Source of the DNA: Bacteroidota bacterium
Lineage (GTDB): Bacteria; Bacteroidota; Bacteroidia; UKL13-3
Direction: 5' to 3'
NCBI GenBank assembly: GCA_947485745.1
Contig: CANKQY010000018.1
Coordinates: 1-36,102, forward strand
Length of the DNA stretch: 36,102 nt
Shown here: positions 1 through 7,566 of the stretch, piece by piece
How the letters are laid out: every line of letters begins with the position of its first letter
Position numbering within the stretch: the first letter of the stretch is position 1
Translations under genes and position numbers: made by a program
The notes under the pieces: model-generated
Databases searched by the model: none
What the model saw: the letters and a program-made list of their open reading frames with translations, nothing else
What the model was told of the DNA's origin: nothing

Positions 1-18
1 AATGTTCAAATAAAATTG

Positions 19-26
19 TAAATTTG
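19..26 (+). promoter_or_regulatory. Bacteroidetes -7 promoter box (TAnnTTTG)
   Basis: TAAATTTG matches the Bacteroidetes sigma-ABfr -7 consensus TAnnTTTG exactly. It ends four bases before the ATG of the antitoxin-like gene at 31. The matching -33 element would lie outside the window. If used, the transcript would be leaderless or nearly so. Confidence 0.4.
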
Positions 27-30
27 AATA

Positions 31-273
31 ATGAAAGCGAGATTGACTTTAAATATTGATAAAGAAATCATTGAAAAAGCCAAGCTTGTGGCAAAAAACA
101 ATGGGGTATCTTTATCTATATTAATAGAGCATTATTTAATTCTCCTTGTATCAAAAAAAGCTAAAGCGAACCGAGCCTCCTCTATTTCTGAAAAACTTAG
201 CGGAATAATTGAAGAGCAGAAAACAAGTTATAAAACAGAAAAAGCAAAGTATTTATTGGCTAAACAAGCTTAG
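31..273 (+). CDS. DUF6364-type antitoxin-like protein (orphan)
   Basis: An 80-residue protein with an N-terminal beta strand (KARLTLNID) followed by IIEKAKLVAKNNGVSLSILI, the usual layout of a ribbon-helix-helix DNA-binding or antitoxin protein. It most resembles the small DUF6364 proteins that often precede a PIN-domain toxin. The C-terminal half (SISEKLSGIIEEQK onward) is charged and would be the toxin-binding tail in that family. No toxin follows: the next gene is on the other strand and its stop is 18 bases away. A partner could lie upstream of the window. Family assignment comes from the sequence pattern only; function as an antitoxin is inference. Confidence 0.6.
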   Translation: MKARLTLNIDKEIIEKAKLVAKNNGVSLSILIEHYLILLVSKKAKANRASSISEKLSGIIEEQKTSYKTEKAKYLLAKQA

Positions 274-291
274 CCTATTTTTGAAAGAGTT

Positions 292-1014
292 TTAAGGAAT
301 CAACAAAACCTGCTCTTCAGTTAGCAAGGCTTCATTCCTAAATTTTAATAGCAATTGCGCAACGGTAACTACATCTTTTTGGCAATAGGTTTTGATGCGT
401 TCTAAATCATTTTCGAGCCAATACACGCTCCAAACTTTGCTGCCGTCAATATCATCTTTGGGCGTTGGGATGCCAAAGGATGCTGCCAATAATTCTAAAG
501 AGGTATAGTTTTTATAGTCGCCAAATTTCCAGAGCTCCATGGTATCTAGCAGGTTTATTTCCCATGGCTTTTTACCTGCTATGTCTAGTAAGCTTGGTAT
601 TTCTAGTCCATTTAGCAAACAACGCCTGCCGATATAAGGGTAATCAAACTCTTTGCCATTGTGTGCTACAAGCGAGCAACCAGGCTCCGAAAAATGGCAT
701 TCGAGCATGGCATTGAAATCACTGAGTATTTTAGCTTCATCATCGCCATAAAATGATTTCACCCTAAACTGATAGGTTCTACCAGAGCTGCTAAAGAAAC
801 CGCAAGATATGCATACTATTTTTCCAAATTCTGCATAGATGCCAGCACGAGGATATATGTCAGATTCGGTTTCTCCTTCGGCCCGCTTTAAGGTGGCAGA
901 TTTCTTAGCCCACAAATGTTGCCATTTCTCCGGAACATCTGCATAGTTTGGATATTGTGGCACAGTTTCAATATCCAATACCAATAATTTGGTATAATCA
1001 ATGTTTTGTAACAT
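292..1014 (-). CDS. PolB-like 3'-5' exonuclease (RNase H fold)
   Basis: A 240-residue stand-alone exonuclease of the DnaQ-like/RNase H fold, closest to proteins described as related to the proofreading domain of DNA polymerase B. The three exonuclease motifs are visible: Exo I LVLDIETVP (Asp14 and Glu16 from the chosen start), Exo II HNGKEFDYPY, and Exo III YCQKDVV near the C-terminus. These supply the acidic residues that bind two metal ions. No polymerase domain is attached. The frame is open upstream to 1050, but the ATG at 1014 (MLQNIDYTK) fits the family start; the upstream extension lies inside a repeated sequence. The role is probably DNA or RNA trimming or repair; the substrate is unknown. 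Confidence 0.8.
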   Translation of the reverse strand: MLQNIDYTKLLVLDIETVPQYPNYADVPEKWQHLWAKKSATLKRAEGETESDIYPRAGIYAEFGKIVCISCGFFSSSGRTYQFRVKSFYGDDEAKILSDFNAMLECHFSEPGCSLVAHNGKEFDYPYIGRRCLLNGLEIPSLLDIAGKKPWEINLLDTMELWKFGDYKNYTSLELLAASFGIPTPKDDIDGSKVWSVYWLENDLERIKTYCQKDVVTVAQLLLKFRNEALLTEEQVLLIP

Positions 1015-1048
1015 AAGTTTATTTTTTACTACAATGCAACCAAGAAAC
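1010..1048 (+). repeat. Interspersed short repeat, copy 1
   Basis: The 31 bases at 1010-1040 recur at 1151-1181 with one mismatch (1035/1176), and the similarity continues to 1048/1189. The core reads TTTTTACTACAAnGCAAC. This copy covers the start codon and upstream region of the exonuclease gene, so the other copies may carry a duplicated upstream region. Confidence 0.7.
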
Positions 1049-1150
1049 AATTTCCAATTATTCCAAAATACTTTTGTAAAAGCAAATATTAAACATTTTG
1101 AGGTATTAAGAAATCACCCCATTTAAATAAATCAAGTATATAGGATTTGG

Positions 1151-1189
1151 AACATAAGTTTATTTTTTACTACAAAGCAACAAAGGAAC
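1151..1189 (+). repeat. Interspersed short repeat, copy 2
   Basis: Direct repeat of 1010-1048. Bases 1164-1189 also pair with 1259-1284 as an inverted repeat (23 of 26 positions), so copies 2 and 3 flank 69 AT-rich bases. The arrangement resembles a small non-coding element with inverted ends. No coding content was seen in the whole gene-free stretch 1015-1295. Confidence 0.7.
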
Positions 1190-1258
1190 AAAGTTTTAAA
1201 AAATTGTTTTGGTTTTTGAATCCTTGCCTATTATCAAAACAACTAATAAAAAAAAATC

Positions 1259-1284
1259 GTTACTTCGTTTCTTTGTAGTAAAAA
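1259..1284 (-). repeat. Interspersed short repeat, copy 3 (inverted)
   Basis: Inverted partner of 1164-1189. The last 14 bases (CTTTGTAGTAAAAA, 1271-1284) are a perfect reverse complement of 1164-1177. It lies 11 bases downstream of the stop codon of the POT transporter at 1296-2807. Confidence 0.65.
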
Positions 1285-1295
1285 CCACCAATTTT

Positions 1296-2807
1296 TTACT
1301 TCACTTCCTGCATGAGTTTTTTAACGAAGGGCGAGATGGCTATGAGCAATACGCCGGCTATTAATGCGTAGATGGATAATTGTTGGTAGCCATCTGCATA
1401 GATCACTAACTTCTCGGCATTGCTTGCATTTTCTGATGCTCCAGCTATATTGGCTCCTAGTAAACCTGCAAAATATTGTCCGTAAGCACTGGCCAAAAAC
1501 CACATTCCCATCATGACTGCTTGGAGTTTTTGAGGAGATAATTTTGTCATGATAGACATACCTATGGGCGACAAACACAATTCTCCAAAGGTGATGATAA
1601 ACCAACCAAAGGTGAATAAATCGAGTGAGGTTACACCATTGGCATCGGCAAAAAACTTGGTATAATAAAATACATAAAAACCACCAGCTAGAAACAAAAA
1701 TCCTAAACCAAATTTAACAACAGTATTGGGCTCTAATTTATGTTTACTTAGCCAAATCCAAAGTATACCTAATAAGGCAGCAAAAGTGATAACAAAGAGC
1801 GAATTGGCCGAATTATTAACGCCATTTGGGTCAACCTTTGCACCTAACAAAGTGTTGTCTAAATTATGGGCTGCAAATAAGCTGAGCGACCCACCACTTT
1901 GTTCAAAGAAAGCCCAGAAAACTATTGAGAACAAAATGAATACTAGCGCGGCTATCAGCTTCTTGTTTTCTTGTAAAGAAAAACCGCGCATTTCATACAA
2001 TAAATAAAATAATGAAAATGGACCAATGATATACATGAAAACGTCGGTGTAACCAGAGTTTGAAACCAATAATATGATGAAAGGAATAACAGCAATGGAT
2101 GCCAAGTAAGTTATTATTTCGTAGGTTTTGCGCTTCTTAGGTTCAACATCTAAGAGTGGTGAGATACCAATATCACCTAAGCTTTTTTGGGTTTGCACAA
2201 AGGTTAGGAGGCTAATGATCATTACAATGGCAGCAAAGCCAAAAGCCACGTTCCAACGCAAAGCTTCGGGAACTATGGAGGCCAGCATATTGCCATTGGC
2301 AACAGCAATACATAGGTAGCCACCAATCAATGCGCCCAAATTTACTCCAGCATAAAACAAAGAAAAACCTGCATCCCTCCTATTGTCGTCGTCTTTATAT
2401 AATTTACCGACGATGGTTGAAATATTGGGTTTAAAAAAACCGGTACCAATAATGGTAAAACTAATTCCGATGAAGAAAAATGCTTTGGGATCAATGGCTA
2501 AAACAACACTACCCACAATCATGAGCAAGCCACCCCAGAACAGGGATTTTCTATAACCCAAAATCTTATCGGCAAACATGCCACCAATAAAAGTAAAGGC
2601 ATATACAAAAGCTTGTGTGGCGCCATATTGGAGGTTTGCTACCGTATCGTTCATATTGAGTTGGGTTACCATAAAGATAACCAACATGCCACGCATACCA
2701 TAGAAGCTAAAACGCTCCCACATTTCACTAAAAAACAAGTACCACAATTGCTTGGGGTACTTGCCTTTAAAGTCTTGAATTTGTGCTACTGTTAAATTAG
2801 TATTCAT
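1296..2807 (-). CDS. POT/PTR family peptide MFS transporter (first paralogue)
   Basis: A 503-residue proton-coupled oligopeptide transporter of the major facilitator superfamily, expected to import di- and tripeptides across the inner membrane. The family signature ExxERFSFYG is at residues 28-37 (EMWERFSFYG), the proton-coupling segment at the end of the first helix. The second PTR signature is FYAGVNLGALIG. About 12 to 14 hydrophobic segments span the protein, and the length is normal. It lies 42 bases downstream of a second POT gene on the same strand, so the two are probably co-transcribed. The substrate cannot be read from the sequence. Confidence 0.9.
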   Translation of the reverse strand: MNTNLTVAQIQDFKGKYPKQLWYLFFSEMWERFSFYGMRGMLVIFMVTQLNMNDTVANLQYGATQAFVYAFTFIGGMFADKILGYRKSLFWGGLLMIVGSVVLAIDPKAFFFIGISFTIIGTGFFKPNISTIVGKLYKDDDNRRDAGFSLFYAGVNLGALIGGYLCIAVANGNMLASIVPEALRWNVAFGFAAIVMIISLLTFVQTQKSLGDIGISPLLDVEPKKRKTYEIITYLASIAVIPFIILLVSNSGYTDVFMYIIGPFSLFYLLYEMRGFSLQENKKLIAALVFILFSIVFWAFFEQSGGSLSLFAAHNLDNTLLGAKVDPNGVNNSANSLFVITFAALLGILWIWLSKHKLEPNTVVKFGLGFLFLAGGFYVFYYTKFFADANGVTSLDLFTFGWFIITFGELCLSPIGMSIMTKLSPQKLQAVMMGMWFLASAYGQYFAGLLGANIAGASENASNAEKLVIYADGYQQLSIYALIAGVLLIAISPFVKKLMQEVK

Positions 2808-2849
2808 TTATTTTCAAGCGAAGTTGAAAAATAATTTTATGCTCTACAA

Positions 2850-4388
2850 TTAATGTGGTGCATCCATATCTGGAGCAAATTCATTGTGGTGTTCGTTCAT
2901 TAATTTTCGCAACCATGAACTCAACACAAAAAGCACAGCAGCCGAAATTCCTGTCATAACAATAAACACCATAAAAAACTCATACAAGTTGGTAATTTGA
3001 AAACCAATTATACTTGGATACACAATAGGTACATTAGGATCAACATCGCCAGAAGGTGGAATTAAAGCACTCAATGTACCAGCAAATTTATTTGCAGCAG
3101 CATTGGCCAAAAACCAAGTACCCATCATCAATGAAGATAAACGCAAAGGTGCCAGTTTAGATACCATTGAGAGTCCGATAGGCGATAAACAAAGTTCACC
3201 AATTGAATGTATTACATAAAGAGAAATTAACCACATCATGCTCACTTTATCACCTAAGCCAAGTCCTTTAACAGCAATAGCAATTACCACATAACCTAAG
3301 GCAACTAAAGTTAAACCTAAAGCCATTTTCTTAGGTGACGATGGCTCTAATTTTCTACTGTATAAGAAGCCCCAAACAATGGTTAATATTGGTGCCAAAA
3401 TAATAACGGCAAGTGGATTTATAGATTGAAAATAAGAAGCTGGCATTTCCCATCCCATTAAAGTACGATCTGTTTGTCTATCTGCAAATAATGTTAATGA
3501 GGCACCTGCTTGTTCAAATGCACCCCAGAAAAAGATTACAAAGAAAGCAAGTATAAAGATAACGATGATTCTATTACGCTCTAATTTTGTTAAACTTTTA
3601 TCGGTAAGTATGATGATAGGCATTACCACCATTGCCCCATAAATAAAATAACTAATAATTTCGATATCACTGTGAAACATTTGCTTAAAATTCAACATAA
3701 AGAATATGATTCCTATTGAACCAAGGATGAGCAAAATACTTTTTAAATCAAGCCTTTTCACTGGCAATCCAATTTCCTTGCCTTCTTCAGAAATGAGGTA
3801 TTTCTTTTGAAATAACACAAAACAAATAAGACTCACAATCATACCAAAACAGGCTGCTAAGAATCCCCATTTAAAATCCATGGAACCGCATACCAGTGGA
3901 GAAAAGAAAGCCCCAAGGTTAATACCCATATAAAAAATGGTAAAGGCACTATCAATTCTGCGATCACCTGCAGGATATAATTGACCAACCATGGTAGAGA
4001 TATTTGGTTTAAAAAAACCATTTCCAATAATAATGGCAGTTAAACCTGCCCACATAATTGAAATAGCAGAAGGGCCACCTCCTGTAGATGCGCTTAAAAA
4101 CATTAAAAACTGACCAAAAGCCATCAGTATACCACCAATAATGATGCTTCGCCTATTCCCTAAAAACTTATCGCAAAGGTAACCACCTAAAAGAGGCGTT
4201 AAATATACCAATCCTGTATAACTTCCATAAATTTGTGAAGCATCGGCATCCTGCATCATTAACACTTTTGTCATGAATAGGATGAAAATTGCCCTCATAC
4301 CATAATAACTAAATCTTTCCCACATTTCTGTGAAAAACAAAAAGTAAAGACCTTTAGGATGGTCGGTTTTTACTGCTGCTTGGCTCAT
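2850..4388 (-). CDS. POT/PTR family peptide MFS transporter (second paralogue)
   Basis: A 512-residue POT family transporter. It has EMWERFSYYG near residue 20 and the second family motif FYMGINLGAFFSP, with the usual 12-14 membrane spans. It is clearly related to the downstream gene at 1296-2807 but diverged, so the pair looks like an old duplication rather than a recent one. It is probably the first gene of a two-gene operon driven by the promoter at 4409-4439. With the dipeptidyl peptidase at 5237-7411 nearby, uptake of dipeptides is the natural guess; that link is inferred from gene order. Confidence 0.9.
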   Translation of the reverse strand: MSQAAVKTDHPKGLYFLFFTEMWERFSYYGMRAIFILFMTKVLMMQDADASQIYGSYTGLVYLTPLLGGYLCDKFLGNRRSIIIGGILMAFGQFLMFLSASTGGGPSAISIMWAGLTAIIIGNGFFKPNISTMVGQLYPAGDRRIDSAFTIFYMGINLGAFFSPLVCGSMDFKWGFLAACFGMIVSLICFVLFQKKYLISEEGKEIGLPVKRLDLKSILLILGSIGIIFFMLNFKQMFHSDIEIISYFIYGAMVVMPIIILTDKSLTKLERNRIIVIFILAFFVIFFWGAFEQAGASLTLFADRQTDRTLMGWEMPASYFQSINPLAVIILAPILTIVWGFLYSRKLEPSSPKKMALGLTLVALGYVVIAIAVKGLGLGDKVSMMWLISLYVIHSIGELCLSPIGLSMVSKLAPLRLSSLMMGTWFLANAAANKFAGTLSALIPPSGDVDPNVPIVYPSIIGFQITNLYEFFMVFIVMTGISAAVLFVLSSWLRKLMNEHHNEFAPDMDAPH

Positions 4389-4408
4389 ATTTGATAATTG
4401 TTAGAGAT

Positions 4409-4439
4409 GCAATATAATTTAAGTTCTCACTTTTACAAA
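4409..4439 (-). promoter_or_regulatory. Promoter of the POT transporter operon
   Basis: On the minus strand, TTTG (4436-4439) is followed after 19 bases by TATATTGC (4409-4416). The spacing fits the Bacteroidetes -33/-7 promoter; the -7 box differs from TAnnTTTG at its last two bases. The ATG follows 20 bases downstream. A similar TATATTGC lies upstream of coxB. Confidence 0.45.
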
Positions 4440-4483
4440 TTGCACTATCAAATTTGTGTTCAAACAGAACAATTTATTTTTTG

Positions 4484-4491
4484 TATTTTTG
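4484..4491 (+). promoter_or_regulatory. Bacteroidetes -7 promoter box (TAnnTTTG)
   Basis: TATTTTTG is an exact match to TAnnTTTG, 14 bases before the ATG of the DUF4197 lipoprotein gene. The nearest TTTG upstream (4453-4456) is 27 bases away, too far for a standard -33 element, so only the -7 half is supported. Confidence 0.4.
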
Positions 4492-4505
4492 AAAAAAACA
4501 AAATA

Positions 4506-5234
4506 ATGAAGTCGTTTTTAAAAATTAGCACCTTGTTGTTGTGCATTTTAACTTTCTCTTCTTGCGAGAAGGCCCTAAAAGCTTTAGAAGATGCTGGATT
4601 GAGCAATGAAGAAGTAATAGAAGGTTTAAAAACTGCGTTGAATGTGGGGAGCGATACCTCTGTAACTACACTTGCCAAACTTGATGGCTATTACAAAGAT
4701 GAGTTGGTAAAAATATTATTGCCCGAAGAAGCCCAACCAGTTTATGCTGTGGTGAGCAGTATTCCTGGTGGCAATTTATTATTGGACAATGCCATTCAAT
4801 CTATCAATAGAGCGGCAGAAGATGCAGCTCCAGAGGCCAAAGTTATTTTTAAAGATGCCATCACCGGCATTACCATTGCCGATGGGTTTTCTATTTTAAA
4901 TGGTGGAGATACCGCTGCAACCGTTTATTTATCTAGCAAAACATTTACGCCGTTAACAGATGCCTTTGCACCTAAAATAAATGCCTCATTGTCTAAGCCA
5001 CTTATATTTAATACCTCGGCAGAAGAGTCTTACTCAAAGCTTTTGAGCGCATACAATACCGCTTCATTGGGAGGTATTTTATGGCCCGAAATTAAAACCA
5101 ATTCTTTGAGCCAACATGTAACCAAAAAAGCTTTAGATGGCTTGTTTATTAAAGTAGCCGCTGAGGAAAGAAAAATTAGGCGCGATCCTTTGCATCAAGT
5201 AAGTGAAATTCTGAAAAAGGTATTTGGTGGGTAA
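4506..5234 (+). CDS. DUF4197 domain lipoprotein
   Basis: A 242-residue protein with a lipoprotein signal peptide: MKSF, a hydrophobic run, then the lipobox FSSC with the lipidated Cys near residue 19. The mature part matches the DUF4197 pattern (KALKALEDAGLSNEEVIEGLKTAL, then a region of alpha helices with SKLLSAYNTA and a C-terminal VTKKALDGLF). It is probably attached to a membrane facing the periplasm; no activity is known for the family. The frame is open 36 codons further upstream, but the lipobox fixes the start at 4506. It converges on the peptidase gene with two bases between the stop codons. Confidence 0.8.
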   Translation: MKSFLKISTLLLCILTFSSCEKALKALEDAGLSNEEVIEGLKTALNVGSDTSVTTLAKLDGYYKDELVKILLPEEAQPVYAVVSSIPGGNLLLDNAIQSINRAAEDAAPEAKVIFKDAITGITIADGFSILNGGDTAATVYLSSKTFTPLTDAFAPKINASLSKPLIFNTSAEESYSKLLSAYNTASLGGILWPEIKTNSLSQHVTKKALDGLFIKVAAEERKIRRDPLHQVSEILKKVFGG

Positions 5235-5236
5235 TT

Positions 5237-7411
5237 TTACAACTTCTCCAAAATAAATCGGGTCATTCTATCATAGAGATGCAAGCGCGTTTTGGCGCCG
5301 CCAATTCCATGGTTTTTGTTTGGGTAAAATTCTGAATCGAACTTCACTCCTTTCTTGATCATTTCATCTACCATTTCAACACTGTTCTGAAAATGCACAT
5401 TGTCGTCGGCAGTGCCATGAATGAGCAAGTAATTGCCTTTTATTTTTTCAACATGACTAGTAGGCGAATTGGCATCGTAGTTTGAGCCATTTTCTTGTGG
5501 AGTGCGCATAAAACGCTCAGTGTAAATATTGTCGTAATAGCGCCAATTGGTTACTGGTGCCACTGAAATAGCTGCTTTATAAACCTCTGCACCTTTGCTA
5601 ATTCCCAATCCTGCCATATAACCACCAAAACTCCAACCCCAAATACCCATGCGTGTTGGGTCAACATAAGCCAATTTACTTAGTTCTTTGGCAGCAAAAA
5701 TTTGGTCTTCAATTTCTAATTTACCCAAATTGAGGTAGGTACTTTTCTTGAATGCCTCACCTTTAAAACCTGTGCCTCTGCCATCAATAGAAACAATGAT
5801 GTATCCTTTTTGAGCCAACATTTGATACCAAAAGTAATTGCCTCCACTCCATCTGTTCATTACGGTTTGCGAGCCCGGACCACCATACACATACATGAGC
5901 AAAGGATGCTTTTGTGTACTATCAAAATTGGGTGGCAATAGGGTAAATTTATTCATGTCCTGACCCAATTCATTTTTCTGAATAGAAAATTTAACTTCCG
6001 ATAATTGGTACTCTTTTAATTTTTCTAAGAGTGCTTTATTGTCTTCTAAAGTTCTTACCAATTTGCCTGAGGCATTGCAAAGACTGTATACCGGAGGCGT
6101 GTTCATGGTGCTCACTATACTTAAAAAATAAGTGAAATCGCTGTTAAAACTTGCCATGTTCCAACCCTTGGTATTGGTGAGTTGGGTTTTTCCTTTGCCG
6201 TTTAAACCTATCACATAAATACACCTTTCGGCTGCATTTACTTCCGAAGATGAATAGTATAGTTTTTTATTCTTTTCGTCAATTCCAAATACCTCATCAA
6301 TATCAAAATTGCCTTTGGTAATTTGTTTGATTAGCTTTCCTTTTAAATTGAATTGGTACAGGTGGTTGAAACCATCTTTTTCACTGCTCCATAAAAAGGT
6401 TTTGCCATCGTTTAAAAAGGTAAGGTTGTCTGTGATGTCAACATAATATGGATTATCTTCAGTTAAAATAACATCGGTCTTACCAGATTTAGCATCGGCA
6501 ATAAGCAATTCAACTTTGTTTTGAAGGCGATTCAATCTTTGAATACTTAAGAGGTTATTGTCTTTTGTCCACTGCATTCTTGGTAAGTAAATATCCGTTT
6601 CATTGCCTGTTTGCATTTCTGCAATTAACTCCGATTTGGTATCGTACACAAAAATATTTACCAATGAGTTTGCCTCACCAGCCTTTGGGTATTTAAACTT
6701 TTCTTGCTTAGGGTAAAGGCTGCCATACATGGCCATTTCATATTCTGGCACCTTGGTTTCATCAAAACGGTAAAAGGCTAATTTATCACTATTTGGACTC
6801 CATGCAAAGCCTTTCCAAATGGCAAATTCTTCTTCATAAACCCAATCGGTACCACCATTGATAATGGCATTTTCTTTGCCATCTTTGGTTACTCTGGTTT
6901 CGGTGTTGCTTATAAAATCATAGAAGAACAAATCATTGTTTCTAACAAAAGCCATTTTGGTATTATCAGGAGAAAGGGTGGCATAGCGCACCTTTTCTTT
7001 TACAGGATTAATTAACTTTTTAATAGCCAAATCATAAATATAAAATACACTTTTACTGCTGTGTCGGTAGATACTCTCGGTTTGGGTTTCAATGATTAAT
7101 TTCTTTTCATCATTCGACCATGAATAAGCATACAAGCTAATGGCCACACCATTGTTGGCGCTGGTTACATCGGCTATTTTCACCAGTGTATCTACCACTT
7201 TTCCGGTTGCAAATTCAAATCGCAAGAGATTTTGTTGGTTATCTAAATTGCAATAATAACGGCCATCTATCATGGAGTTAAATCCAGCTACACCCTTTGC
7301 CGAAAAAGAACCTTTTGTCCAGATATCTTCTAATGTGATTTGTTTTTGAGCAAAGGTTTGGTTCGAACCAAAAAAACAGAGGAGTAAGAGCGTAAATACT
7401 ATTTTTTTCAT
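5237..7411 (-). CDS. Dipeptidyl peptidase IV (S9B family), exported
   Basis: A 724-residue serine peptidase that removes N-terminal dipeptides, usually after proline or alanine. A signal peptide (MKKIVFTLLLLCFFGSNQTFAQ) sends it to the periplasm. The N-terminal beta-propeller contains DWVYEEE, the paired glutamates that hold the free amino end of the substrate. The C-terminal alpha/beta hydrolase carries YVYGGPGSQ (oxyanion region), the nucleophile in GWSFGGY (Ser594), an Asp in HGTADDNVHF (Asp669 or Asp670) and a His in NKNHGIGG (His701). All expected catalytic residues are present and the length is normal. The frame extends six codons upstream to a TTG, but the ATG at 7411 directly precedes the signal peptide. 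Gene order suggests it feeds dipeptides to the nearby POT transporters. Confidence 0.93.
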   Translation of the reverse strand: MKKIVFTLLLLCFFGSNQTFAQKQITLEDIWTKGSFSAKGVAGFNSMIDGRYYCNLDNQQNLLRFEFATGKVVDTLVKIADVTSANNGVAISLYAYSWSNDEKKLIIETQTESIYRHSSKSVFYIYDLAIKKLINPVKEKVRYATLSPDNTKMAFVRNNDLFFYDFISNTETRVTKDGKENAIINGGTDWVYEEEFAIWKGFAWSPNSDKLAFYRFDETKVPEYEMAMYGSLYPKQEKFKYPKAGEANSLVNIFVYDTKSELIAEMQTGNETDIYLPRMQWTKDNNLLSIQRLNRLQNKVELLIADAKSGKTDVILTEDNPYYVDITDNLTFLNDGKTFLWSSEKDGFNHLYQFNLKGKLIKQITKGNFDIDEVFGIDEKNKKLYYSSSEVNAAERCIYVIGLNGKGKTQLTNTKGWNMASFNSDFTYFLSIVSTMNTPPVYSLCNASGKLVRTLEDNKALLEKLKEYQLSEVKFSIQKNELGQDMNKFTLLPPNFDSTQKHPLLMYVYGGPGSQTVMNRWSGGNYFWYQMLAQKGYIIVSIDGRGTGFKGEAFKKSTYLNLGKLEIEDQIFAAKELSKLAYVDPTRMGIWGWSFGGYMAGLGISKGAEVYKAAISVAPVTNWRYYDNIYTERFMRTPQENGSNYDANSPTSHVEKIKGNYLLIHGTADDNVHFQNSVEMVDEMIKKGVKFDSEFYPNKNHGIGGAKTRLHLYDRMTRFILEKL

Positions 7412-7426
7412 ACTTAAAAATTTATC

Positions 7427-7434
7427 CAAACCTA
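7427..7434 (-). promoter_or_regulatory. Bacteroidetes -7 promoter box (TAnnTTTG)
   Basis: TAGGTTTG on the minus strand matches the -7 consensus exactly and ends 15 bases before the ATG of the dipeptidyl peptidase gene. No clear -33 TTTG was found at the usual distance. Confidence 0.4.
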
Positions 7435-7566
7435 AATAAAAAAACCTAGAAAAAAGTACCGTTTATACTTATCTGGCCAATTTATAGGACCAATAAACTA
7501 TTTAGCTTCTAGGATTGTTTACATATTGCCATCAATATTTGGGCAATATTTAAAGATATTTGTAGT

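Noticed and set aside
1015-1050. Longer start for the exonuclease
   Set aside because: The extra 12 residues are encoded by a repeat that also occurs elsewhere in the gap, and the family starts close to MLQNIDYTK.
4398-4505. Longer start for the DUF4197 gene
   Set aside because: The lipobox at FSSC requires the start at 4506, and the extension would run through the promoter region shared with the POT gene.
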